A stretch of DNA of 64,000 nucleotides. It comes from Verrucomicrobiota bacterium (GTDB lineage Bacteria; Verrucomicrobiota; Verrucomicrobiia; Chthoniobacterales; Chthoniobacteraceae). Positions 49,845 to 58,658 of the stretch are shown here, piece by piece. The stretch is taken from assembly GCA_009885995.1 (NCBI GenBank), contig VFJQ01000012.1:1-64000 (forward strand), given 5' to 3'. A program made the translations under genes and the position numbers. Under the pieces are notes generated by a model. It was not told the origin of the DNA. It saw only the letters and a program-made list of their open reading frames with translations, and did no database searches. Every line of letters starts with the position of its first letter. Positions within the stretch are counted from its first letter, which is position 1.

Positions 49845-51682
49845 GTTCCTGCTTCGAGCGCAGCGTGCTCTCCGGCGAGGACACGCTGCGCGAGGCGGTA
49901 GGCGGCGCGGTCGGTGTTCGCGTGCAAGCCGCGGAACAACTCCCCGACGCGAAGGCGCACCGCTCGGGACGCGAGATCGGCAAGCTCCGCCGCATCCGCC
50001 GTCGCAAGCGAGGAAGCCCGCGCGCACGCGGCGCTGAGCGCAAACAATTCCGTCCCGATATCCACGAAGCGCCCGAGCAGCAGTTGTTCCCGTTCCAGCT
50101 TCGGCCCGTGGCGCAGCATCGAATGAAACAACGCGCGCGCCAGCCGCCGCCCGGTGCGTGCCGCCCAGCGGACGTGAGGCGCGAGTTTTCCATCCGCTCG
50201 CTGATGCGCGGGCAGCCACTGGCGCGGATACCACCGGGCGTAGAACACCGCCGCCTTCACCGCCGCGCGCAGACGGACTCTCGCGCTGAGCCGCGAGTCG
50301 AGCACCGCCGCGCCGGCTTTCAGATGCGGCTCGAGCGCTTCGCGCGCGATGAAGAGCCGCATGATCTCGCTAGATCCCTCGAAGATCAGATTGATCCGCG
50401 AGTCTCGCATCATCCGCTCGATCGCCACCGGTTCCTCGCCGCGCGCCGCGAGTGACGCTGCCGTCTCGTAGCCGCGTCCGCCGCGGATCTGCATCGCGTC
50501 GTTCACGTGCTCCCACGAGCGCTCGCTCGCCCACAGCTTGCACATCGCGGCTTCGAGCCGCACGTCGGCATGCTTGTCGCGATCGACGAGGCTCGCCGCG
50601 TAGAAGGTCATCGCTTCCATCGCAAAAGTCTCCGCCGCCATGCGCGCGAGCTTGCCTGCGATCGCGGCGTGTTTGCCGATCGCCGCGCCCCACTGCACGC
50701 GCTCCGCGGCCCAGCGTCGCGAGATGGCGAGACAGCGCTTCGAGAGGCCCACGCACGCAGCGGGCAGCGTGAGGCGGCCGGTGTTCAGCGTCGTCAACGC
50801 CACGCGCAGGCCCTTGCCCTCGGCGAGCAGGATGTTCTCGCGCGGCACCTTCACATCGGTGAAATGGATCACGCCGTTATACAGCGCGCGCAGCCCCATG
50901 AAGTGGCAGCGCCGCACGACCTCGACGCCGGGCGCATCCATCTCGACGAGGAAAGCGGTGATCTGGTTGCGCCCGTTCTTGGGCGGCGTCTTCGCCATCA
51001 CCACGATCACGCCGGCCTTCACGCCATTCGTGCACCACAGCTTCTCGCCGTTGAGGATGAAGTGCGTGCCGTCGTCCGTCGGTTCTGCGTGCGTCTCCAT
51101 CTTCGCCGGGTCCGAGCCGACCTTCGGCTCGGTCAGGGCGAAGGCTGACACTTCTCCCGCCGCCACACGCGGCAGGAAGCGCCGCTTTTGCTCCTCCGTG
51201 CCGAAGAGCAGCAGCGGCTGCGGCACGCCGATGGATTGATGCGCGGAGAGCAGCGCCGTCAGATTTCCGCAAGTGCTCCCGAGCAGCACCGCCGCGCGGC
51301 AGTAGTTCGTCTGCGAAAGCCCAAGCCCTCCATACTCGACGGGAATCTTGATCCCGAACGCGCCGAGCCTCGCGAGCCCTGCGAAGACCCGCTCGGGAAT
51401 CTCGCCGCTGCGATCGATCTCATCCGGATCGACGTGCTCGCTGAGGAACGCATCGAGCCGCTGGAGAAACGCGTCGCCCTGATCGCGATCCTCGCTGCGT
51501 TGGAGTGGATACGGATTCAGCGCGTCGAAGTCGAACGCGCCCATGAACAGCCGGCTCACGAATCCGTCGCGACTGACCTCGCGCGCGGCCTCGGTTAGTT
51601 CGAGCGCATCGCGTTGCTCGCGCGACATTTTCGAGGTGTCGATGAGGGAGGCGGGCTCCGCGGGGATCGGTTCAGTCTTCAT
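49811..51682 (-). CDS. Acyl-CoA dehydrogenase, VLCAD/ACAD9-like
   Basis: 623 residues from the ATG at 51682 (MKTEPIPAEPASLIDTSKMS). Acyl-CoA dehydrogenase core: IPVEYGGLGLSQTNYCRAAV, FALTEPKVGSDPAKMETHAE (FAD/substrate), LNGEKLWCTNG, RGGRGYETAASLAARGEEPV and NLIFEGSSEIMRLFIAREAL, where the Glu of FEGSSEI is the expected catalytic base. About 190 further residues form the extra helical domain seen in VLCAD and ACAD9, which act on long chains. The C-terminus LEAGTVGTAVPAVRV is encoded by a palindromic repeat, so the native tail may have been cut. It is the last gene of the lipid operon; its start overlaps the FadB-type gene by 11 bp. Confidence 0.9.
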   Translation of the reverse strand: MKTEPIPAEPASLIDTSKMSREQRDALELTEAAREVSRDGFVSRLFMGAFDFDALNPYPLQRSEDRDQGDAFLQRLDAFLSEHVDPDEIDRSGEIPERVFAGLARLGAFGIKIPVEYGGLGLSQTNYCRAAVLLGSTCGNLTALLSAHQSIGVPQPLLLFGTEEQKRRFLPRVAAGEVSAFALTEPKVGSDPAKMETHAEPTDDGTHFILNGEKLWCTNGVKAGVIVVMAKTPPKNGRNQITAFLVEMDAPGVEVVRRCHFMGLRALYNGVIHFTDVKVPRENILLAEGKGLRVALTTLNTGRLTLPAACVGLSKRCLAISRRWAAERVQWGAAIGKHAAIAGKLARMAAETFAMEAMTFYAASLVDRDKHADVRLEAAMCKLWASERSWEHVNDAMQIRGGRGYETAASLAARGEEPVAIERMMRDSRINLIFEGSSEIMRLFIAREALEPHLKAGAAVLDSRLSARVRLRAAVKAAVFYARWYPRQWLPAHQRADGKLAPHVRWAARTGRRLARALFHSMLRHGPKLEREQLLLGRFVDIGTELFALSAACARASSLATADAAELADLASRAVRLRVGELFRGLHANTDRAAYRLAQRVLAGEHAALEAGTVGTAVPAVRV

Positions 51683-53780
51683 AGAAGTGTTTCCCGGTTT
51701 GCGCCATTTCCACGAGCAGCGGACACGGCTGGTAGTGCGCCCCCGATTGCTCGGCCAGCCGCGAGAGTTCACCCACCACACGACGAGCACCGAGGCTATC
51801 CGCGTAGCAGAGCGGCCCGCCGCGGAAGGGCGCGAAGCCCGTGCCCGTCACCATCGCAAAGTCAACGTCGCCCGGCGCCTCGACGAGACCTTCCGCGAGG
51901 CAGTGAGCCGCCTCGTTGATCATGAGCAACGCCATGCGATGCGCGAGCGCCTCGCGGGACAGCGGGACGACTTGCTGCGCGCCAGTGCGGAGATTCGCAG
52001 CATCGTCGTTTGGCTTCCACGCGTCCTTCGCATCGTGGACGTAGAAACCTTTGCCTGCCTTCCGCCCGAGCCACCCCGCGGCGATGAGCCCCGGCAGGAT
52101 CGCGGGCACGCTCATCCGCTCGGGGAAGGCCGCGCTCAGCGTCGCGGCGACATCCGCAGCGATGTCCGCGCCGACTTCATCGATCAGTCGCAACGGCCCC
52201 ATCGGCATCCCGAAGTCGAGCATCGCCTCGTCGACCTCGATCGCGCTCGCGCCGCGCTCGAAGAGGCGCGCGGCTTCGGTGAGGTAGGGTAGGAGGATGC
52301 GATTCACGAGGAAGCCGGGGCTGTCCTTCACGAGCACCGGCAGCTTCCCGATGCGCTGCACAAAACGCCGCGCGCGCTGCGCGCATTCCGGCGCCGTGCT
52401 GCGGCCCACGATGACCTCGACGAGTTGCATGCTGTGCACCGGGTTGAAGAAGTGAATGCCGATCACGCGCTCGGGTCGTTTCGTAGCGGCGGCGAGTTCG
52501 GTGATGGAAAGCGCGGACGTATTCGTCGCGAGCAGTGTCTCGTCGCTCACGATGTCATCGAGCCGGCGGAAGATGTTCTGCTTCACGTCCATCTTCTCGA
52601 CCGCGGCCTCGATCACGAGATCCATGCGCCGTAATGGAACCTCGGTAGCCGCGGGCGAGATTCGGCTGAAGCCGGCGCGGGCCTCGTGCTCCGTGAAGAG
52701 CCGCCGTCGCACACCCGCCGTGTAAAGCCCGCCGACCGTCGCCATGCCGGCGGCTACGCGTGTCGGATCGATGTCGCGCAGGATCACGCGCAGACCGCGT
52801 GCGCTCAGCCATTGCGCGATCCCCGCGCCCATCACGCCCGCGCCGATCACCGCTGCGCACGCGATGGCGCGCTCGCCCGCACTCACTCCCGGCAGTGCCC
52901 GGTGCTTCGCGCGTTCTTGCAGAAAGAAGAGGCTCACGAGATTGCGGGTCGATTCCGTGCCGATGAGTTCGCCGATTGCCTCGCGCTCGCGCTTGAGCGC
53001 ATCGACTTCGTGCCACTTCGCCGCTCCGCCCATCACCGCTTCCATCGCCTTCTGCACTGCGGGATAAAGGCCACGCGTCTTCGCTTCGACGTCGCGACGC
53101 ACGTGCGGAGCTATCGCGAGATCGACGACGGCATTCATGGGCGCGGAGTGGACGAGGCTGCGCGGATGCTTCCCGCGCGCGAGCCACGCCACCGCTGCAG
53201 TGCGCAGATGCTCACGCGGCACGATCTCGTCAATCAGACCGAGCTTTCGCGCGGGTCGCGCGCCGGGTGTCTTCCCGGCGAGGATGAGGTCGAGCGCCTT
53301 GGGCACGCCGATCAGGTGCGGCAGCCGCGTGGAGCCGCCCCACGCGGGAATCAAACCGAGCTTCGTTTCCGGCAGGCCGACCTTCGTGCACGCATCAGGC
53401 GAAGCGACGCGCCAGTCGCAGGCCAGCGCCACCTCGTAGCCGCCGCCGAGCGCCGCGCCGTGGATCGCTGCCACGGTGGGAATCCGCAGCGCCGCGAGTT
53501 GCCCGAAGACCGTCTGCCCCAGCTCGATGAACACCGCGAGATCGCCCGCGCTCATCTGCCGGACGACGCGCAGATCCACGCCCGCGACGAAGATGGAATC
53601 CTTCGCGCTCATCAGCACGAGGCCGCGCGCGGCGGCGTCGGCGGCCACGGCGGCGAGGTGCGCGCCGAGTTCCTCCAGCGTCGCGCGGTCGAAGACGTTC
53701 GCGGCGGAGTTCGGGCGGTCGAAGGTGAGCGTCCACACGCCGTCATCGCCGCGTTCGAGTCGGATGTTTTGCATGGTCAT
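51672..53780 (-). CDS. FadB/FadJ-type enoyl-CoA hydratase / 3-hydroxyacyl-CoA dehydrogenase
   Basis: 702 residues, two activities of beta-oxidation in one chain. Hydratase domain (about 1-190): SAKDSIFVAGVDLR oxyanion region, then GGGYEVALACDWR and LPETKLGLIPAWGGSTRLPH, with both catalytic Glu present. Dehydrogenase domain (about 300-700): AAVIGAGVMGAGIAQWLSAR (NAD), NTSALSITELAAATKRPERV, GIHFFNPVHSMQLVEVIVG (catalytic His) and PGFLVNRILLPYLTEAARLF. The ATG at 53780 overlaps the thiolase stop (ATGA). A second ATG at 53774 has a better-spaced GGAG and may be the real start. Partner thiolase directly upstream. Confidence 0.94.
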   Translation of the reverse strand: MTMQNIRLERGDDGVWTLTFDRPNSAANVFDRATLEELGAHLAAVAADAAARGLVLMSAKDSIFVAGVDLRVVRQMSAGDLAVFIELGQTVFGQLAALRIPTVAAIHGAALGGGYEVALACDWRVASPDACTKVGLPETKLGLIPAWGGSTRLPHLIGVPKALDLILAGKTPGARPARKLGLIDEIVPREHLRTAAVAWLARGKHPRSLVHSAPMNAVVDLAIAPHVRRDVEAKTRGLYPAVQKAMEAVMGGAAKWHEVDALKREREAIGELIGTESTRNLVSLFFLQERAKHRALPGVSAGERAIACAAVIGAGVMGAGIAQWLSARGLRVILRDIDPTRVAAGMATVGGLYTAGVRRRLFTEHEARAGFSRISPAATEVPLRRMDLVIEAAVEKMDVKQNIFRRLDDIVSDETLLATNTSALSITELAAATKRPERVIGIHFFNPVHSMQLVEVIVGRSTAPECAQRARRFVQRIGKLPVLVKDSPGFLVNRILLPYLTEAARLFERGASAIEVDEAMLDFGMPMGPLRLIDEVGADIAADVAATLSAAFPERMSVPAILPGLIAAGWLGRKAGKGFYVHDAKDAWKPNDDAANLRTGAQQVVPLSREALAHRMALLMINEAAHCLAEGLVEAPGDVDFAMVTGTGFAPFRGGPLCYADSLGARRVVGELSRLAEQSGAHYQPCPLLVEMAQTGKHFYED

Positions 53781-55000
53781 CTCCTTTCCAGCCAGATGGC
53801 TGCTCCCTGTCCGCCGCCGACGCAGAGCGAGACGAGCGCGCGGTGCCCGCCGCGGCGCGTGAGTTCCCGCAGGCTGCTGAGAATGAGCCGCGCGCCTGTG
53901 GCGCCGACGGGATGGCCCAGCGCGATCGCGCCGCCGTTGACGTTCAGCTTCTCGTCCGGGATCGGCACGCGCTGCAAGACGGCGAGCACCTGCGCAGCGA
54001 AGGCTTCGTTCACCTCGACGAGGTCAGCGTCGCTCGGCATCAGCCCGCAGCGCTTCGCGGCGCGATCGATCGCGAAGATCGGCCCGAGCCCCATGCGCGC
54101 GGGATCGCACCCGGCGTAGGCGTAAGCCGTCAATGCACCGAGCGGCTTGAAGCCAAGCTCGACGGCGCGCTGCTCCGACATCACGAGCAATGCGACGGCG
54201 CCATCGGTCACTTGCGATGAGTTGCCCGCCGTCACGCTGCCGTATTTCTCGAAGATGGGCCGGAGTCCGGCGAGCACCGCCGGCGTCTGATCCGTGCGCG
54301 GCCCGTTGTCGCGCGTGATCGCGTGGCCGCCGGCATAGACCGGGCAAATCTCCTCCGCGAGCCGGGCCTCGGCGGCGACCGCGCGCTCGTGTGAGCGCTG
54401 TGCGAAGGCGTCCTGGGCAACCCGCGTGATGCTGCCCTCGCGAGCGAGCAGCTCGGCAGTTTCGCCCATGTTCAAGCCGCAGACCGGATCGGTGAGGCCG
54501 AGTTTTAGGCCGATACGCGGTATGAAGTCCGCGAGGCGAAAGTGCGATAGCGCGGCGAGCTTGCTCCCCGCAGACTTCGACTTTGTCAGGGTAAGAAATT
54601 TGCGCGCGGTGTCCTCCTGAAAGAGCAGGGGAATCTGCGACATGCTCTCCGCGCCACCGACGATGAAGACCGAGCCGCGGCCCGCCGCGAGCCGCTCGGC
54701 GGCGGTCGTGAATGCTTCGAAGCCGGAGGCGCAATTGCGATGCACGGTGACGGCTGGCACCGATTCGGGGATGCCGGCGCGCAGCGCAATGACGCGTGCG
54801 ACGTTGGCCGCTTCGATCGGCTGCGCGACGCAGCCGAAGATGACTTCATCTACCAGCGCCGGGTCGAGGCCGGTGCGCGTGAGCAGCGCATCGACGGCGA
54901 TGCGACCGAGTTCATCCGCGGCGAGCGCGGCGAGGTCCGTGCCCGCGCGGCAGAAGGGAGTGCGGCAGCCATCGATGACGACGAAACGAGACTCAGGCAT
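53777..55000 (-). CDS. Acetyl-CoA acyltransferase (thiolase)
   Basis: 407 residues. Thiolase marks: VTVHRNCASGFEAFTTAAER with the nucleophile Cys, VGGAESMSQIPLLF, VEVNEAFAAQVLAVLQRVPI, ALGHPVGATGARLI with the catalytic His, and the C-terminal ALVSLCVGGGQGAAIWLER with the second Cys. It probably performs the last step of beta-oxidation together with the FadB-type protein, whose gene overlaps by 4 bp. It overlaps the ligase gene by 8 bp upstream. Its role as degradative thiolase is inferred from the operon. Confidence 0.95.
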   Translation of the reverse strand: MPESRFVVIDGCRTPFCRAGTDLAALAADELGRIAVDALLTRTGLDPALVDEVIFGCVAQPIEAANVARVIALRAGIPESVPAVTVHRNCASGFEAFTTAAERLAAGRGSVFIVGGAESMSQIPLLFQEDTARKFLTLTKSKSAGSKLAALSHFRLADFIPRIGLKLGLTDPVCGLNMGETAELLAREGSITRVAQDAFAQRSHERAVAAEARLAEEICPVYAGGHAITRDNGPRTDQTPAVLAGLRPIFEKYGSVTAGNSSQVTDGAVALLVMSEQRAVELGFKPLGALTAYAYAGCDPARMGLGPIFAIDRAAKRCGLMPSDADLVEVNEAFAAQVLAVLQRVPIPDEKLNVNGGAIALGHPVGATGARLILSSLRELTRRGGHRALVSLCVGGGQGAAIWLERR

Positions 55001-56480
55001 GCGTGACTCCTTTCTCCGCCGCCGGGCGATGATCGACGACGCGCTGCTCCTTGAGCTGTGTGCCGACGCCTTGCCGCTCGCGCAGCTCTTCGGTCGAGTG
55101 GACCTCGATGCGGTTGAGGTGAATCTCCATCTCGCTCACAAAGCGCGCGTCGAGTGCGGCATGGAGGTGATCGTTGTCGGTGCTGTCAGTCTTGGTGACG
55201 TGGAGGACCAACTCATCCACCTCGAGCGGATCGTCATTTCGCTTCCGGATTTCGAGCTGCCACGTGCCGATGTGCTCCGCGTTATCGAGGATGTGTTCGA
55301 GATGGTTGAAATCGACGAGCGTGCCCTTGAGCTTGCCGAACTGAAGGTCGCGCACTTCCGAGCTGCGCGAGATTTCTCCCATCAACCGCGGCACATGCCG
55401 GCCGCAGAACGGGCACGGCTCGTGGAAGAGGCCGCCGTCGATGCAGTCGCCGGTGCGATAGCGCAGCACGACGCTGCCACGTGCATCGAGCGGCGTGAAA
55501 ACGATCTCGCCCGGCTCGCCTTCGCCGCGGGGCTCGCCGGTTTTCGGATCGACGATCTCGATGAGCGCGAGGTCGGGATGGATGTGGTAGCCGGCTGAGC
55601 CCGCGTCTTCGTGGAAGGGGCACTCCGCCCACGCCATCTTTGCCTCGGTGAAGCCGTAGGTGCGCAGGACATCGACGTGCTCGGCGCCGAGTTCACGAGC
55701 CAGCGCGCGCAGCTTCCGCCTCATCCCGCTCGGAGCCTTCTCTCCGCCGAGCACGATCTTGCGGAGGCTCGGCAGCGGGAAACGCTCGTGTGCGAGTTCG
55801 TTGAGCACGTGGTAGAGAAAGGTCGGCATGCCGATCAGCACGTCGGGTTTGATCTTTCGGATCAGCCGCAGATTTCCGTCGGTGCCCATCGCCTTTCCGC
55901 CGCCGGTGCCGAGCATGAAGACGCCGAATCCCAGGCTCGCGTAGTGCGTCAGCCAGAATGCGAGGTGCGGCGCGAACGGGAAGAGATTCATCATGCGCAT
56001 CTCGCGCTCGGCCGCGCAGACCCGCATGATGCGCGCGCCGGCGAGGCGCAGATTGTCGAGATCGTGCGCGGTGAAGAGGAATGGAATCGGCACGGCGGAG
56101 CGCCCCGTGGTGCTGGTCAGGAGGAGCGGACGGAACTCCTGCTCGAAGCTCTCGCTCACCGCGGCGCGACCATGCAGGAGGACGCGCAGGAGCGTCGCGG
56201 GTCGGCGGCTGAGCACGGCGCGGTCGGGCTTCAGCACGAAGTCACGCACCGGGTCCGCGCCGTCGGTGCCGGGGAGAAAGTCGCTTTTCGACGTGAAGGG
56301 AATGCGGCGCAGATCGTCGAGGCAGCGCAGCATCGCCGGCGCGACGTGCTCTTTGTCAAACAACGCGCGGTAGTGCGCCGAGAACGGCAGCACCGTCGTG
56401 CTCAGGTAGGAGCGCAGGCGGGCGAGTTGCCATTCATGCAGCGAGGTCGGATGCGATGGCCAGCGGTCGTGGCGGTTCAT
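54993..56480 (-). CDS. PaaK-type AMP-dependent acyl-CoA ligase
   Basis: 495 residues from the ATG at 56480 (MNRHDRWPSHPTSLHEWQLA). Adenylating-enzyme marks of the phenylacetate-CoA ligase branch: LRRIPFTSKSDFLPGTDG, LLLTSTTGRSAVPIPFLFTA (P-loop), MGTDGNLRLIRKIKPDVLIG, VLRTYGFTEAKMAWAECPFH, VVLRYRTGDCIDGGLF. A Cys pair sits in HEPCPFCGRHVPRLMGEISR. The adenylation fold is complete and a small C-terminal domain follows. In this operon it would activate a fatty or aromatic acid with CoA. It overlaps the patatin gene by 47 bp, an unusually long overlap, so a slightly later start is possible. It could also activate acids other than fatty acids. Confidence 0.85.
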   Translation of the reverse strand: MNRHDRWPSHPTSLHEWQLARLRSYLSTTVLPFSAHYRALFDKEHVAPAMLRCLDDLRRIPFTSKSDFLPGTDGADPVRDFVLKPDRAVLSRRPATLLRVLLHGRAAVSESFEQEFRPLLLTSTTGRSAVPIPFLFTAHDLDNLRLAGARIMRVCAAEREMRMMNLFPFAPHLAFWLTHYASLGFGVFMLGTGGGKAMGTDGNLRLIRKIKPDVLIGMPTFLYHVLNELAHERFPLPSLRKIVLGGEKAPSGMRRKLRALARELGAEHVDVLRTYGFTEAKMAWAECPFHEDAGSAGYHIHPDLALIEIVDPKTGEPRGEGEPGEIVFTPLDARGSVVLRYRTGDCIDGGLFHEPCPFCGRHVPRLMGEISRSSEVRDLQFGKLKGTLVDFNHLEHILDNAEHIGTWQLEIRKRNDDPLEVDELVLHVTKTDSTDNDHLHAALDARFVSEMEIHLNRIEVHSTEELRERQGVGTQLKEQRVVDHRPAAEKGVTHA

Positions 56481-58557
56481 GGTGTGTGCCTCCGGCGAGT
56501 GCTTTGAGCTCGCGGATTTGCGCCTCAGCCACACTGCGACCGAGGGCGATGTATTTGCGGGGATGCGTGAAGTCGTGCCAGGCGGCGTCATTGCTCACCG
56601 GGCGCAAGACCAGGTCGGCTTCGCGTGCGGCGGCTTCGGCCACGCGGGTCTGCGCGCCATTGATCGCGCGCATCATCGTGTCGATGACGTTGCCGCTCGC
56701 GGCGCAGTCGAGGTGGCGGTGCAGGAAGCGACGGATGCCGCGACGCGGCGCCTCCCGGCCGTTCGGCTCGCGCGCGGCATCCAGCCAGTAGCGCACATGC
56801 TCCGGGGTCGGGATCACATTCACGGCGATGATGCGCTCGATGCCCATCTCCGCGAGCACATCGACCGGTAGAGGGTCGGCGATGCCGCCATCGATGTAGG
56901 TTTCGCCGTCGAGCGTGACGGGCACACACACGCCGGGGATGGCGATGCTGGCGTCCACCGCGCTGAGCACTTCACCGCTGGAGAAGACGACGCGCTCGAG
57001 CGTATCGAGGTGCGTAGCTACGACGCGCAGCGGGCGGATCAGCTCGGAGAAATGGACGTCGCCGATCGAACGCCCCATTCGCCGGATCGTGCGCCCGGTG
57101 CGGATGAAGCCGCGGCGTGGGGGAACGACAGGATCAAAAAAATGCAACAGTCCCCAGCGCCCCTCGTGCTCCCGCGCGAGCTTCTCGAGCTTCGTGCCGT
57201 CGAAGCCGTAAGCCCACGGTGCACCGATGTAGGCGCCGATGCTGGACCCAGCGATGCAGTCGATCTCGATGCCGTTTTCCTCGAGCACCTGGATCACGCC
57301 GATGTGGGCGATACCCTTGGCGCCGCCGGAGGAAAGCGCGAGGCCGATCCGGCAGCGGGCGATCTCGCGGGCGAGGCGATTGATAGCCAGATCGAAGCGG
57401 CGATCACCCGCGGATCCCTCACCACGCAGCGGGAAGCCGCGGACGATCGAGTGCGCCGGGTGGCCGAGACGGCGCAGCGTCGCGTGGACTTCGGGCGCGG
57501 CGAGAGACTCCTCTGCGAAGAGAATGGGCCGGACCTGGCTGGAGGCCGAGGGACTGCGCGTGTCGAGTTCCCGCGTGAGGAGCTGGAAGTCAAAGAGGTT
57601 CCGCGAACTCGGTTGGATGAGCACGAAGCCGAGGTCGGACTGGATGAGCGTCTCGGTCGCGATGGACACCGGCGTGTCCGGCGCGAGGTGCAGGAGCACG
57701 TAGTCATAGTGCCGCCCGCAGTGGCTGAGCAGCGGCGCGACGGCGGCGGCCTCGCGTGATTCCGCGCGCACGGTGAGGCGCACTTCGTCGAAGCCCTCGG
57801 CGAGGCGCAGTTGCCGCGCGAAGGCGAACTCCGTCCCGAAGTTCGCCTCCCGCAGCGGGCATCCGTTTTCCCCACCAGCGCGGTCGATGCTGAGCCCGAT
57901 CACGAGCACGCGCTGGCGGGTGATGCCCCGGAGCGAGCGCGCGAGCCGGCGGATCACCGCGTCCGCATCCACGCGTTGCGCGAGCGGCAGCAGGGTCACG
58001 ACGCGGCGGACGTGAGTATCGCGCTCGCGCGCAGTCGAGCCCGTGGCGATGACCGTGCGAGAGAAGTGACCGACGAGGCAGGGATCGCTCGCGAAGATCG
58101 AAGCCAACTCCGCGCTCGGGATGCGCAGCAGCACCGCGCGTGTGACCACGACCACGGTGCAGCCGTGCGCTTCCTGGCTGAGAAAGGAGCGCGCGCCCAG
58201 CACATCGCCGGGCCCGAACACGTCCTCGACTTTGCCCACATAGCCGTTGCTCGACCGGCGTGCTTCGCAGCGGCCGCTGACGATCAGGAAGATGGCGTCG
58301 CACGGATCGCCCGCGCGAAAGATCGTCGTGCCTTTCGCGCGCTCGCTGAGAGCGCCGTTGGCGAGCAAGTGTTCGAGCGAACCCGGAGGCAGGAGCGAGA
58401 TGAGCGGGTGGACGGGCTGCGGGTCTGGGCCGAGCCGATACTCCCCTGATCCGGCGGCAGTGGACCGTTCCGGCGTGCCCACTGCCACAAGCCCTCGCGC
58501 CGCCGAAGCGACCGCTGCAGCCGGCTTGAGCATTCTTGATCTCAGCCAGCTCCACAT
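56434..58557 (-). CDS. Patatin-like phospholipase with cyclic-nucleotide-binding domain (NTE-like)
   Basis: 707 residues; ATG at 58557, one codon after a GTG. Residues about 50-170 are a cNMP-binding domain (LANGALSERAKGTTIFRAGD, IFLIVSGRCEARRSSNGYVG, FGPGDVLGARSFLSQEAHGC). A middle part resembles the NTE regulatory region. The patatin domain (about 400-570) has the oxyanion SSGGAKGIAHIGVIQVLEEN, the nucleophile elbow IAGSSIGAYIGA (G-x-S-x-G) and the Asp of YIDGGIADPLPVDVLAEMG, so the Ser-Asp dyad is present. It is the first gene of the lipid operon, so phospholipid or lysophospholipid cleavage gated by a nucleotide could feed the beta-oxidation enzymes. The upstream space carries a palindrome (58573-58593). 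Confidence 0.93.
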   Translation of the reverse strand: MWSWLRSRMLKPAAAVASAARGLVAVGTPERSTAAGSGEYRLGPDPQPVHPLISLLPPGSLEHLLANGALSERAKGTTIFRAGDPCDAIFLIVSGRCEARRSSNGYVGKVEDVFGPGDVLGARSFLSQEAHGCTVVVVTRAVLLRIPSAELASIFASDPCLVGHFSRTVIATGSTARERDTHVRRVVTLLPLAQRVDADAVIRRLARSLRGITRQRVLVIGLSIDRAGGENGCPLREANFGTEFAFARQLRLAEGFDEVRLTVRAESREAAAVAPLLSHCGRHYDYVLLHLAPDTPVSIATETLIQSDLGFVLIQPSSRNLFDFQLLTRELDTRSPSASSQVRPILFAEESLAAPEVHATLRRLGHPAHSIVRGFPLRGEGSAGDRRFDLAINRLAREIARCRIGLALSSGGAKGIAHIGVIQVLEENGIEIDCIAGSSIGAYIGAPWAYGFDGTKLEKLAREHEGRWGLLHFFDPVVPPRRGFIRTGRTIRRMGRSIGDVHFSELIRPLRVVATHLDTLERVVFSSGEVLSAVDASIAIPGVCVPVTLDGETYIDGGIADPLPVDVLAEMGIERIIAVNVIPTPEHVRYWLDAAREPNGREAPRRGIRRFLHRHLDCAASGNVIDTMMRAINGAQTRVAEAAAREADLVLRPVSNDAAWHDFTHPRKYIALGRSVAEAQIRELKALAGGTHHEPPRPLAIASDLAA

Positions 58558-58572
58558 CACGGATTCTATGTA

Positions 58573-58593
58573 GCACCACTATGCCTGTGGTGC
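58573..58593. promoter_or_regulatory. Possible operator: perfect 7-bp inverted repeat between divergent genes
   Basis: GCACCAC, seven bases, then GTGGTGC, centred in the 101-bp gap between the patatin gene (minus strand) and the amidohydrolase-aminotransferase gene (plus strand). The size and place fit a regulator site controlling both. No clear promoter hexamers were recognised. Confidence 0.35.
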
Positions 58594-58658
58594 CAACCGG
58601 AGCGGGTGCATTCTGCCGGTTGATGCGGGGTGGCTGGCTTGGTATCGCCACGGCGCGA

